Below, one piece after another: positions 8,424-16,784 of a stretch of DNA of 64,000 nt. The translations under genes and the position numbers were made by a program. The stretch's first letter is position 1, and each line of letters opens with the position of its first letter. The stretch comes from Arsukibacterium sp. (GTDB lineage: Bacteria; Pseudomonadota; Gammaproteobacteria; Enterobacterales; Alteromonadaceae): positions 592,611-656,610 of the forward strand of contig NZ_JAGYIM010000016.1 in NCBI RefSeq assembly GCF_018402695.1, given 5' to 3'. The notes beneath the pieces were generated by a model. That model did no database searches and was not told where the DNA came from. It was given only the letters and a program-made list of their open reading frames with translations.

Positions 8424-8804
8424 ATGGACATAGTTTTTATAAAACAGCTACAAGTCGATACCATCATAGGGGTATATGACTGGGAGAAATCCATTCAGCA
8501 GCGATTGTTGCTTGATTTAGCGCTGACAGCAGACCAGCGTACGGCAGCTGCCAGAGACGATATCAGCCTGACCCTGGATTACGCCGTGATTGCCGAAAAA
8601 GTAACGGCGCTGATAACCGCCGAGCCAATAGAGCTGATAGAAACGGTAGCAGAGAAAGTTGCTGCTATGCTGTTAGCGGAGTTTGCCACCAGCAAAGTGG
8701 AAGTGACTGTCAGCAAGCCCGGCGCAGTTGCTAAGGCGCAAACCGTTGGTGTGCATATTGTGCGCACTGCACCGGTTGCGACACCGCCACAGGATTACGC
8801 CTGA
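8424..8804 (+). CDS. folB: dihydroneopterin aldolase FolB
   Basis: A 126-residue FolB, slightly longer than the 122 of E. coli. It converts dihydroneopterin to 6-hydroxymethyl-dihydropterin and glycolaldehyde in folate synthesis. The start IKQLQVDTIIGVYDWEK and the later LDYAVIAEKV and SKPGAV blocks are family hallmarks. The stop codon shares one base with the folK start, so FolB hands its product to the next gene's enzyme from the same transcript. Confidence 0.96.
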   Translation: MDIVFIKQLQVDTIIGVYDWEKSIQQRLLLDLALTADQRTAAARDDISLTLDYAVIAEKVTALITAEPIELIETVAEKVAAMLLAEFATSKVEVTVSKPGAVAKAQTVGVHIVRTAPVATPPQDYA

Positions 8805-9301
8805 TGGCCCGCATTTTTATCAGCATTGGCAGCAATACTGACCGCGACCACTACATCCGGGCCGGAGTATTGTCACTGCAGCAATACTTCGGCGAAGTAC
8901 AATTGTCGTCTGTGTATGAAAGTGAGGCGGTCGGTTTTAATGGCGATGCTTTCTATAATTTAGTGGCGGCCACCGATACCGAGCTCAGCATTGCTGATTG
9001 TGTGCAGGTACTAAAGCAAATTGAAGACAGCCATGGTCGTATTCGTGGCGCGGAGAAATTCTGTGGTCGTACCCTCGATTTAGATCTACTGACTTATGAT
9101 CAGGTGATTTGTCAGCAGCCCATTACTCTGCCACGCGGCGAAATTACCGAAAATGCTTTTGTGTTATGGCCAATGGCCGAGCTGGCGCCGACAGCTATTC
9201 ATCCGCTGACACAGCAACGCTACGCCGAATTATGGCAAGCTTACCCTAAAACAAAACAAAAGATCTGGCCTGTGCCTTTTAACTGGAGCGAATTTAATTG
9301 A
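8804..9301 (+). CDS. folK: 2-amino-4-hydroxy-6-hydroxymethyldihydropteridine diphosphokinase FolK
   Basis: A 165-residue HPPK that transfers pyrophosphate from ATP to the FolB product. Visible motifs are SIGSNTDRD near the N-terminus, and [13 protein letters not shown] around residues 86-98 with the catalytic Asp pair. It overlaps folB by 1 nt and uppP by 4 nt. Having folK directly after folB is common in Alteromonadales but not in E. coli, where folK lies elsewhere. Confidence 0.96.
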   Translation: MARIFISIGSNTDRDHYIRAGVLSLQQYFGEVQLSSVYESEAVGFNGDAFYNLVAATDTELSIADCVQVLKQIEDSHGRIRGAEKFCGRTLDLDLLTYDQVICQQPITLPRGEITENAFVLWPMAELAPTAIHPLTQQRYAELWQAYPKTKQKIWPVPFNWSEFN

Positions 9302-10104
9302 GTACATTGGAAGTCATCATTTTAGCAATTCTGCAGGGCATCACTGAATTTTTACCGATTTCGTCGTCGGCTCATCTTATTTTACCTTCTGCCATTTTCG
9401 GCTGGCAGGATCAGGGTATCGCCTTTGATGTTGCGGTACACGTCGGCACCTTACTGGCCGTAATGCTGTATTTCCGCCAGGATATTGGCCGCTTAATGGT
9501 GGGCTGGGTGCAAAGTCTTGGTGGCCGGCACAGCACTGACAGTAAACTGGCCTGGTGGGTTATATTGGCGACAATTCCGGCCGGATTAGCCGGGTTACTG
9601 GCAGCCGATTACATTGAAAGCTATCTGCGCTCGCCCTGGGTTTTAGCGATAACTACTATTGTGTTTGGTCTGGCGCTGTGGTGGGCAGATGCCACCGCAA
9701 AGCAACAACAAAGTATGGAACAATTAAGCTGGCGCCAGGCATTATTTATCGGCGTGGCGCAGGCGATATCACTGATCCCGGGTACCTCGCGCTCGGGCAT
9801 TACCATGACTGCCGCGATGCTGCTCGGGCTGGATAAAGTCAGTGCGGCCCGTTTCTCGTTTTTGTTATCAATTCCGATTATTATATTAAGTGGCGGTTAT
9901 CAGGCCAGCAAGCTTTTGGCTGAGCCGGAACGGTTTGACTTAGCCGCTATCTTTCTGGGCATGGGTCTGGCGTTTATCAGTGCATTAATCTGCATTCACT
10001 TCTTTTTGAAAATTATCAGCCGGATGGGCATGCTACCTTTCGTGATTTACCGGCTGTTGTTAGGGGTCGGGCTGATTATTTTCCTTAGTTGGTACGCGGT
10101 TTAA
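9298..10104 (+). CDS. uppP: undecaprenyl-diphosphatase UppP (BacA)
   Basis: A 268-residue polytopic membrane enzyme that dephosphorylates undecaprenyl pyrophosphate to recycle the lipid carrier of peptidoglycan and O-antigen. The two catalytic motifs are clear: LPISSSAHL at about residues 20-28 and PGTSRSG at about 160-166. It begins with TTG at 9298, overlapping the folK stop by 4 nt, which implies translational coupling. It converges on cca with a gap of only 13 bp. Confidence 0.97.
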   Translation: MSTLEVIILAILQGITEFLPISSSAHLILPSAIFGWQDQGIAFDVAVHVGTLLAVMLYFRQDIGRLMVGWVQSLGGRHSTDSKLAWWVILATIPAGLAGLLAADYIESYLRSPWVLAITTIVFGLALWWADATAKQQQSMEQLSWRQALFIGVAQAISLIPGTSRSGITMTAAMLLGLDKVSAARFSFLLSIPIIILSGGYQASKLLAEPERFDLAAIFLGMGLAFISALICIHFFLKIISRMGMLPFVIYRLLLGVGLIIFLSWYAV

Positions 10105-10117
10105 GGTATTACTCGAT

Positions 10118-11350
10118 CTAAGTATTCGACCAGGCCCGTTTTGCTGCGCTAATGGCAGCTAAGCGGGCCTTTTGCAATTCAGCCCCTATCGCTTCACCTT
10201 TCAGGCCTTTGGCGACGATTTCCCGCACATTAACCGCCAGTGCTGCCTTTGCCAGTTGTTGCAGATAGTCAGCTTGTGGGTACGTTGCCTGTTCAAAGCC
10301 GGTGCGGCCGCGCAAGTCAGCTGTGCAGCACAGCAGAATATCGTCTAGCCGCTGCGGTTTACGCCAGAGGTCAATACCATTAAATAATTTTAACACCGTT
10401 GCCGCTTTTAATTCGCGGGCTTTATGCACCAGTTGATGATACTCACAAACCAGCAGCGCCAATTCTTTACAATCGTTGGGTACTCTGAGCCGCTGACAAA
10501 GCTGGTTAATTAGCGCCAAGCCAGTGTATTCGTGGCCATGATGAGCGGGTAGCAGCTCAGCTTTAGTCACCCCCTTGCCTAAGTCATGCACCAGGGAGGC
10601 AAAACGGATATCCAGCCGCTCAGACAACGCTGCTGCTTGCTCGAGTACCAGCAAGGTATGAATGCCTGTGTCGATTTCCGGGTGCCATTTTTCCGGTTGC
10701 GGCACGCCCCAAAGCGCAGCCAGTTCGGGCATTAAAGCTGTCAGCGCGCCGCAATCATAAAGCAATTGAAAATAAGCGGCTGGACTTTGGCTACTTAGCG
10801 CCTCGGCCGTTTCCTGCCATACCCGTTCCGGGCTTAAGGTATTGAGCTCGCCGCTTTTGCTAAGCTTACGCATTAAAGCCAGAGTTTCGTCAGCAACGGT
10901 GAAACCTAAGTGGGCATAACGGGCATAAAAGCGGGCCACCCGCAGTACCCGCAACGGGTCTTCTGCAAAGGCATCTGAGACATGGCGCAGTATTTTCTGC
11001 TCAATATCTGCGCGACCATGATAGGGGTCGATATAATGGCCAGCACTGTCTTTGGCGATAGCATTGATGGTCAGGTCGCGCCTTTGTAAGTCCTGCTCCA
11101 GCGTCACATCGGGTGCAGCGTAAACACTGAAACCGGTATAACCCTTACCATTTTTACGCTCAGTACGGGCCAGCGCATGTTCTTCTTTAGTTTGCGGGTG
11201 CAGAAATACCGGGAAATCTTTCCCCACCTGCTGATAGCCGGCATCCAGCATTTGTTCCGGTGTAGCACCGACGACCACCCAGTCCCGCTCATGAAATGGA
11301 TAGCCTAACAGCTCGTCTCTTACGGCCCCGCCAACAAGATATATCTGCAC
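10118..11350 (-). CDS. cca: multifunctional CCA tRNA nucleotidyltransferase
   Basis: A class II CCA-adding enzyme with a C-terminal HD domain (SLVHDLGKG), adding or repairing the 3' CCA of tRNAs. I chose the GTG at 11350 (410 residues; [12 protein letters not shown]) because it fits the family N-terminus and has AGGAAA upstream. An ATG at 11380 would add ten residues, but it overlaps a TATAAT box and has no ribosome site. The metal motif, usually DxD, reads E-R-D here, so the first Asp is Glu; RRDLTINA follows as expected. Both tRNA genes in this window already encode CCA, so the role here is probably repair. Confidence 0.95.
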   Translation of the reverse strand: MQIYLVGGAVRDELLGYPFHERDWVVVGATPEQMLDAGYQQVGKDFPVFLHPQTKEEHALARTERKNGKGYTGFSVYAAPDVTLEQDLQRRDLTINAIAKDSAGHYIDPYHGRADIEQKILRHVSDAFAEDPLRVLRVARFYARYAHLGFTVADETLALMRKLSKSGELNTLSPERVWQETAEALSSQSPAAYFQLLYDCGALTALMPELAALWGVPQPEKWHPEIDTGIHTLLVLEQAAALSERLDIRFASLVHDLGKGVTKAELLPAHHGHEYTGLALINQLCQRLRVPNDCKELALLVCEYHQLVHKARELKAATVLKLFNGIDLWRKPQRLDDILLCCTADLRGRTGFEQATYPQADYLQQLAKAALAVNVREIVAKGLKGEAIGAELQKARLAAISAAKRAWSNT

Positions 11351-11429
11351 ATGCTTTCCTGATTGCTTATTTTTTGCCATTATAGCGCCGTCAGTCTAAT
11401 TTGCAGCGCTATTAACGCAGGATGCTTTG

Positions 11430-12365
11430 ATGTATACCGGTTTTTTCGGTTTAACCAGCCCCCCTTTTTCCATTGCCCCGAATCCGGATTTTATGTATCT
11501 GGGGACAAGGCATACCGAGGCGCTGGCTCATTTGCGCTATGGCCTGGGTGATGCCGGCGGTTTTGTGTTGCTGACCGGCGAAGTGGGTACCGGCAAAACA
11601 ACCGTGTCGCGATCATTGCTGCAGGAACTCGATAGTAATACTGATATAGCCTTTATTCTGAACCCGACATTGTCGGAGCTGGAGCTGCTGGCTGCCATTT
11701 GTGATGAACTTCGAATCCGTTATAAAAAAGCCGATGCCAGTTTAAAACTGCTGGGCGATAAAATTACCCAGCGCTTGCAAAAAAATCATCAGGCCGGCAA
11801 AAAAACCATTCTGATAATTGATGAAGCCCAGCATTTGCAGCCGGCGGTATTGGAGCAGTTGCGGCTGCTGACCAATCTGGAAACCAATACCAAAAAATTG
11901 CTGCAGGTTATATTAATTGGCCAGCCGGAACTGCAACAATTATTGCAGCGGAACGACTTACGCCAGTTAGCACAGCGGATCACCGCCCGCTATCATTTGT
12001 TACCGCTGGATTTAAACGAAGTACAGCACTATTTGAAATACCGCTTGCAGGTAGCGGGCTGCAGCCGGCCTGTTTTCAGCCAGAAAGCGGTTGCTGCGCT
12101 TTATCAGCATAGTGGCGGTATTCCGAGATTACTTAATCTATTGGCTGATCGTGCCATGCTGGCCGCATACAGTCAGCAAATGCCGATTGTCGAGACGGCG
12201 CAGGTGCAACGCGCGGCGACAGAAGTATTACCACTTAGCCAGTCAGCGGGTCATACAGCCGCCAGGTTACCGTTACCAGGATGGTTATGGCCGTTATTGG
12301 CCTGCACTGGTATAGTTGTCGGGTTTTTACTGGCGATGGTTTTACTGCCCGTGTTTAAAGGCTAA
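11430..12365 (+). CDS. gspA: ExeA/GspA-type AAA ATPase of type II secretion
   Basis: A 311-residue AAA+ ATPase starting MYTGFFGLTSPPF, the signature of ExeA/GspA. Walker A is GEVGTGKTT near residues 50-58, Walker B is LIIDEAQHL, and one transmembrane segment lies close to the C-terminus. ExeA works with ExeB to help the secretin assemble through peptidoglycan. This version ends just after the membrane segment and lacks the periplasmic peptidoglycan-binding domain of full ExeA. The ATG at 11430 is preferred to the TTG at 11427. A GspB gene follows 15 bp later. MSHA pilus MshM is a close relative, but the GspB neighbour favours GspA. Confidence 0.82.
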   Translation: MYTGFFGLTSPPFSIAPNPDFMYLGTRHTEALAHLRYGLGDAGGFVLLTGEVGTGKTTVSRSLLQELDSNTDIAFILNPTLSELELLAAICDELRIRYKKADASLKLLGDKITQRLQKNHQAGKKTILIIDEAQHLQPAVLEQLRLLTNLETNTKKLLQVILIGQPELQQLLQRNDLRQLAQRITARYHLLPLDLNEVQHYLKYRLQVAGCSRPVFSQKAVAALYQHSGGIPRLLNLLADRAMLAAYSQQMPIVETAQVQRAATEVLPLSQSAGHTAARLPLPGWLWPLLACTGIVVGFLLAMVLLPVFKG

Positions 12366-12380
12366 GAAGTTAAGAGGTTA

Positions 12381-13151
12381 ATGGTGTCAATTTTAATGGA
12401 TGCACTGAAACAACAGGTAGAGCCGGTCACGGCGACAACCGTTTCGCAACCAGCTAATGGTTGGCGTAATCTGGCACTGCTGCTGGGTTTTTGTCTGGCC
12501 TTGTTACTGGGCTTTGCCCTGGCCAGCTGGTGGCAGACAACAAACGCGCCCCAGCCAGTTGCCAGTGATACCATAGCCGAACCCGCCGAGCCTGACGTTG
12601 CCACTCGCAGTACCATAGTAGCCGCGCTGTTAAGCGTACCACCCGAAACCGAGACAGCGTTGAGCGCTGAACCTGCCGTTAAGTCATCCAGGCCCCGGCA
12701 GGAGCAGTTTAAAGCTGAACCTAAAGTGGTCAGTGTAACTGCGCCGTCATCAGAGCCAGACTCAGGTGAAATTGCAGCGCAACCGGCTGTTTCATCGCAG
12801 CCAGAGGTTGAAGTGTCAGATGAGTTGCGTCAGCGTTTTGCCTCAGCGATGGCGGCCAGTGAGGTGGATAACCGCCAGTCCAGATCTGCCCTGCGTGGCA
12901 ATAGTGCTCCGGCACAGGATATCAGCGAGCTGGCACCCGCGCTGCAACAACAAATTCCAGCTCTGCGGTTTGAAGCTCACGTATATGCCACTCAGGGAGC
13001 TCAGCGCTGGATCAAAGTCAATGGTAAGAGCTTACAGGAAGGACAATGGGTTACTGCAGATATTCAGTTGCAGGAAATTACCCCGCACTTTGTATTGCTG
13101 AAAATGGATAACGAATTATTCAGTATGCCTGCACTGACTGACTATAAATGA
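12381..13151 (+). CDS. gspB: general secretion pathway protein B (GspB)
   Basis: A 256-residue bitopic inner-membrane protein: MDALKQQ at the N-terminus, one membrane segment at about residues 30-50, a long Ala/Pro/Glu-rich periplasmic linker, and a C-terminal GspB domain (PF16537-like) with HVYATQGAQRWIKVNG. It starts 15 bp after gspA with AAGAGG upstream. GspA/GspB together act on the outer-membrane secretin of type II secretion. None of the core gsp genes (C-O) are in this window, so the pair is unlinked from the main operon, which is common in gammaproteobacteria. Confidence 0.82.
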   Translation: MVSILMDALKQQVEPVTATTVSQPANGWRNLALLLGFCLALLLGFALASWWQTTNAPQPVASDTIAEPAEPDVATRSTIVAALLSVPPETETALSAEPAVKSSRPRQEQFKAEPKVVSVTAPSSEPDSGEIAAQPAVSSQPEVEVSDELRQRFASAMAASEVDNRQSRSALRGNSAPAQDISELAPALQQQIPALRFEAHVYATQGAQRWIKVNGKSLQEGQWVTADIQLQEITPHFVLLKMDNELFSMPALTDYK

Positions 13152-13162
13152 TCTGTTTTGGT

Positions 13163-14308
13163 TTACAGATAGTTACGTACATCCAGACCATATTTTTTTA
13201 AATCGACGCAACCTTCAATATGCTCTTCCTGCTGGCGCGATAAATCCATTATCTTCGGAATAATATGGTGTTGGTGCACGCTGTGGTAAAACAACTTCAC
13301 TTTCGGTTGGGTGGGCTTCTTCGGGTTATTTTCCAGCACCAGTGCCAGCTTGCCGGTAGTTAATTTAACCACGGTACCTGGCGGGTAAACGCCAATGCAC
13401 TTGATAAACAACTGTAACAGTTCGGTGTCCAGCTGTAACGGGGTCAGGCTTAGTAAATAGCGCGAGGCTGCCAGCGGGCTTTGGTTGCTGTTGGCCGGGT
13501 TTGTCAGTTTTTCATACTGGTTAACGATAGCCAGCATCTGGCTGCCTTTTGCTATCTGGGCGCCTTTGATCGGCGGTGAACCACTGCCATCAAGCAAAGC
13601 ACAGTGCTGACTGATCCACAACGAGACCTGACCGGCTAAGTCTTTATTGCGTTGTAATGCGGCCAGGCTGGTGCCGATGGCGGCTGCATCGGGCTGGTTC
13701 ATCAATTCAGGTTTCAGGGCTTTACCAACATCATGCAATAGCGCGGCGGTAATCAGTGTTTTGCTGCGATCGCTGGGTAAATTGATAAACTTGGCAAAGG
13801 CGGCGATATAAACCGCGCAGTTGACGCTATGTTGCAACAAACTGTCGCTTTGCTCAGCTATCCGGGTTAAACATAACAAAACATCCTGATTACGGCTTAC
13901 TGAATCAGACAAACCGGCACTGACTTCGTGGACCAACATTAAATCAATGGGTTGTTGGCTGCGGGTAGCGTCTAGCACCAACTGCTGCACCCGCTGACTT
14001 TGCAGCAGCGCTTTTTCGGCCCGCGGCCACTCGTCAGCGAATAAATGCCGTACCGGCGCAGTGTCCGTTTCAGTTGGTGGCGGTGCTGGTTTTTCGGCAG
14101 GTGGGGTAGCTGATGCGTCGTCTGTGGCTAAAAATCTGGCCGGATCAACCAGGACCGTCAGTACTCCTTTAGCTTGCAACTGAGCAATAGCTTGCTGACT
14201 GCGAACCCAGCCAGCATGCTTAACGATAATATCACCGCGTTGCTCTACAACTTCAACAACATAGCTGCCTGGTTGCAGCTCAGTGACAGAAACTTTTTGA
14301 TATGCCAT
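13163..14308 (-). CDS. HD-GYP-like protein with DUF3391 domain, degenerate active site
   Basis: A 381-residue protein with an N-terminal DUF3391-like domain (about 1-60), a Pro/Ala/Thr-rich linker (about 62-85) and a C-terminal HD-GYP domain. HD-GYP enzymes hydrolyse cyclic-di-GMP. HSVNCAVYIA and LLHDVGK are present. The defining second motif, normally HHExxLDGSGYP, reads HCALLDGSGSP here: one His is Cys, the Glu is Ala and the Tyr of GYP is Ser. Activity is therefore doubtful, and it may instead bind or sense cyclic-di-GMP. It converges on gspB with an 11-bp gap, and its start region is divergent from lrp. Confidence 0.85.
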   Translation of the reverse strand: MAYQKVSVTELQPGSYVVEVVEQRGDIIVKHAGWVRSQQAIAQLQAKGVLTVLVDPARFLATDDASATPPAEKPAPPPTETDTAPVRHLFADEWPRAEKALLQSQRVQQLVLDATRSQQPIDLMLVHEVSAGLSDSVSRNQDVLLCLTRIAEQSDSLLQHSVNCAVYIAAFAKFINLPSDRSKTLITAALLHDVGKALKPELMNQPDAAAIGTSLAALQRNKDLAGQVSLWISQHCALLDGSGSPPIKGAQIAKGSQMLAIVNQYEKLTNPANSNQSPLAASRYLLSLTPLQLDTELLQLFIKCIGVYPPGTVVKLTTGKLALVLENNPKKPTQPKVKLFYHSVHQHHIIPKIMDLSRQQEEHIEGCVDLKKYGLDVRNYL

Positions 14309-14509
14309 CCAATTGCCAGCTTTAACCTATGCCAAAATTCAGGTTGATTATACGCTGATCGACTTAACCTGGCGTTAACGCTTCGGTTAAACGGCGTGAT
14401 CCTGCGGTTAAGCGGACTGCTTCAGCGTTTTATACTTAATTAGCTGTAAGCATAGCAAAAGCTGGCAACTTTGTTGTTTTTGTTTGTTATTGCCAGACGA
14501 GCGGCCGGA

Positions 14510-14541
14510 TTGGTTATTTTTGATAATTATCAGTATATAAT
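14510..14541 (+). promoter_or_regulatory. lrp promoter with palindromic operator-like site
   Basis: TTGGTT (14510-14515) and TATATAAT (14534-14541) form a candidate promoter. Between them lies the perfect 12-bp palindrome TGATAATTATCA (14521-14532). A regulator bound there would block the promoter, which suggests autoregulation by the Lrp-family protein just downstream. Confidence 0.5.
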
Positions 14542-14575
14542 CGGCCTATTCATTTTTAGCCTGACAGCCGCTCTG

Positions 14576-15073
14576 ATGACTTTACCGTTGAAACCCAAAA
14601 GCCTGGACCGTATTGACCTGAATATTCTCGATACCTTGCAAAAAGAGGGGCGGATAGCCAATGTCGATCTGGCCAGAAAAGTAAACTTAAGTGCCAGTCC
14701 CTGCATCGACCGGGTAAAGCGTCTGGAAAAAAATGGCTATATCGAAGGCTACGGCGCGCGGTTAAATGCCGCTATGCTGGGGTTTGGCACCACCGTCTTT
14801 ATTGAAATTACTCTGGATAACACGACCAGCGCGGTGTTTGATCGCTTTAAAGATGAAGTATTAAAAGTGCCGCATGTGGTGGAGTGTCATATGGTCGCGG
14901 GAGGCTTTGATTACCTGTTAAAGTTACGCTTGCCTAATATGGATGCTTACCGGATTATTCTGGAACAAATTGTTGATTTGCCCGGTGTTGTGAAAAACCA
15001 CACTTATGTAGTGATCGAGCAGGTAAAACGCGATACCGGGCTGCCGCTGAAAGCTAACGACAGCCTGGGATAA
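14576..15073 (+). CDS. lrp: Lrp/AsnC-family transcriptional regulator
   Basis: A 165-residue Lrp-like protein. The N-terminal DNA-binding part (LDRIDLNILDTLQKEGRI, then the helix-turn-helix around NLSASPCIDRVKRL) and the C-terminal RAM ligand-binding domain (ECHMVAGGFDYLLKLR) align well with E. coli Lrp. It should bind DNA as an octamer or hexadecamer and respond to amino acids such as leucine. I chose the ATG at 14576; a longer frame exists upstream, but it would translate through the promoter. Other AsnC-family regulators are possible, but similarity to Lrp itself is high. Confidence 0.85.
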   Translation: MTLPLKPKSLDRIDLNILDTLQKEGRIANVDLARKVNLSASPCIDRVKRLEKNGYIEGYGARLNAAMLGFGTTVFIEITLDNTTSAVFDRFKDEVLKVPHVVECHMVAGGFDYLLKLRLPNMDAYRIILEQIVDLPGVVKNHTYVVIEQVKRDTGLPLKANDSLG

Positions 15074-15082
15074 TTCAGTGTT

Positions 15083-15694
15083 TTACATCCAACGTTCGCT
15101 TTCGCGACGTTTAGGCCATAAGGCAGGAAGAACCAGGCCAAAAATAAGGCCAATTAATAAAATGGCCGAACCAATCACCATCGGGTTTTGCCAGATACTG
15201 GTTTGGGTTGCTTCCAGCTGCGCTTTCAGTTGCTCAAAAGAACGGTTTGCCTGGGCTAGCTGTTCTTGCGCATTTTCCCTTTCAACAATGGCACTATTGA
15301 GCTGGCTGCTTAAGTTATTACGTTCCTCTTCTACTTGTTGCAGTTGGGTCCGCTGGTTATCAAAGCGCTCAGTAAGGGTTTCCAGTTGTGTCACCAGGCC
15401 AGGGGTATAACTGATATATTCCTTGGGTAACCAACCGGTTTTATTTCCTTCGTATCTGATTTGCGCATAGTCATTGTCTTCACTGATAAAAGTCACGTCC
15501 TCACCGGCATTAATAGTGCCGACAATCCGGTATTGATTGCCCGGGCCGGAATGCAGATAAACAAACAGTGCATCACTGATAAAAGCCGGTCTCTCTTCTG
15601 CAGATTGCTGGGCCAGTATTGGCCAGCTTAGGGTCATTACAATTAACGGCAGGAAAAATATCCGGGAAACAGAGCTGCGAAATAATCTAAACAT
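15083..15694 (-). CDS. ygiM: YgiM-like SH3b-domain membrane protein (TIGR04211 family)
   Basis: A 203-residue protein with an N-terminal signal peptide (cut near residue 28, after ILAQ), a bacterial SH3 domain at about 35-95 (LHSGPGNQYRIVGT), a long coiled coil at about 100-160, and a C-terminal membrane segment at about 170-190. This is the YgiM/TIGR04211 layout: a periplasmic SH3 domain held on a coiled-coil stalk. In E. coli ygiM is next to cca and near ygiF-glnE, as here. Its function is unknown; a cell-envelope role is assumed. Confidence 0.88.
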   Translation of the reverse strand: MFRLFRSSVSRIFFLPLIVMTLSWPILAQQSAEERPAFISDALFVYLHSGPGNQYRIVGTINAGEDVTFISEDNDYAQIRYEGNKTGWLPKEYISYTPGLVTQLETLTERFDNQRTQLQQVEEERNNLSSQLNSAIVERENAQEQLAQANRSFEQLKAQLEATQTSIWQNPMVIGSAILLIGLIFGLVLPALWPKRRESERWM

Positions 15695-15836
15695 AGGTAT
15701 CCTAATCCATTCTAATCAACGGTTACACTTGTGCAGGGGTTAACACAATACTCCGGATGATAGGGAGTTGTCAGCAACTTGACAAGTGTAAAAGTTGGCC
15801 GGGCTGGCCGCAGCCTGCTATAGAGGATAGCCTGAT

Positions 15837-16784
15837 ATGAGTATAGAGCTCGAATTAAAGTTTTTATTGGCCCCTGCGCACAGTGATCTGCTGCCAGCAT
15901 TGTTAGCCTCCTGCGGCAGGATTACCGACAGCGGCCCGGTAGCACTACTGAACGCATATTATGATACGCCGGATAACTGGTTTCGTCGTCAGAATATGGG
16001 ATTGCGTACCCGCCTGAAAAACGGCTGCTTTGAGCAAACCATTAAACTGGCCGGACAGCAACATGGCGCGCTGCAGGCCCGGCCGGAGTTTAATCTGCCA
16101 ACCTCCGATATCGTTCCCGATTTAGCGGCCTTTCCTCTGGAGATCTGGCCGGCTGATACTGATATTCAGGCATTGCAACAACAATTGACTGAAATATTCC
16201 GTACCGATTTTATCCGCCACAGCTGGCAGCTAGCCTGCGATGGTACGGTATTGGATGTTGTATATGATACTGGCGATGTGATCGCGGGCACTAAGACCGA
16301 AGCCATTGCTGAACTTGAGCTGGAACTGCTTAACGGTAATGTTAATCCGTTATTTAGTGTCGCAGAACAACTAATCAGTAAATTGCCGCTGCGCACCGGT
16401 TGGCTTAGTAAGGCGGCCCGGGGGTATCTGCTGGCAGACAAACAGCAACTGAGCATGCCGGTCGCCGAACCGCAGGGGTTAATTGCTAACCTGAGCGCCC
16501 TGCAATGTGTGGAAGCGGTGTATTACAGACAACTGTCGAATGTGGCTGAGTTGCAATTGCAACTGCCTTTGTTGGAACAGGCCAGTCACTATTTGCAGCG
16601 GCTCTCAGCTGAGCTAAATACTCTGCAATTTAGCGGCTACAGTCAACAGGCGTCTACCCTGGCCGGTCAGCTGAGCCAAGGTGTGGTTGTCTTTGAGCTT
16701 AAGGCTTACAACAGCTTCTTGCTGGCACTGTCGGTGTTATTATTACAACAAAGTGGTGTGTTAACGGGCCAGGAGAAGTCATGA
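15837..16784 (+). CDS. ygiF: CYTH-domain inorganic triphosphatase (YgiF-like)
   Basis: A 315-residue protein beginning MSIELELKFLL; the ELELK is the ExExK signature of CYTH phosphohydrolases. E. coli YgiF is an inorganic triphosphatase with a CYTH domain plus a CHAD domain (433 residues). Here the CYTH part fills about residues 1-200 and the CHAD-like part is much shorter (about 210-315), so the CHAD domain appears truncated. The stop overlaps the glnE start by 4 nt, the same neighbour as in E. coli. Confidence 0.87.
   Translation: MSIELELKFLLAPAHSDLLPALLASCGRITDSGPVALLNAYYDTPDNWFRRQNMGLRTRLKNGCFEQTIKLAGQQHGALQARPEFNLPTSDIVPDLAAFPLEIWPADTDIQALQQQLTEIFRTDFIRHSWQLACDGTVLDVVYDTGDVIAGTKTEAIAELELELLNGNVNPLFSVAEQLISKLPLRTGWLSKAARGYLLADKQQLSMPVAEPQGLIANLSALQCVEAVYYRQLSNVAELQLQLPLLEQASHYLQRLSAELNTLQFSGYSQQASTLAGQLSQGVVVFELKAYNSFLLALSVLLLQQSGVLTGQEKS

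Noticed and set aside
14471-14575. N-terminal extension of the Lrp protein by 35 hydrophobic residues
   Set aside because: It runs through the -35/-10 promoter and the palindrome; the ATG at 14576 gives the normal Lrp length.
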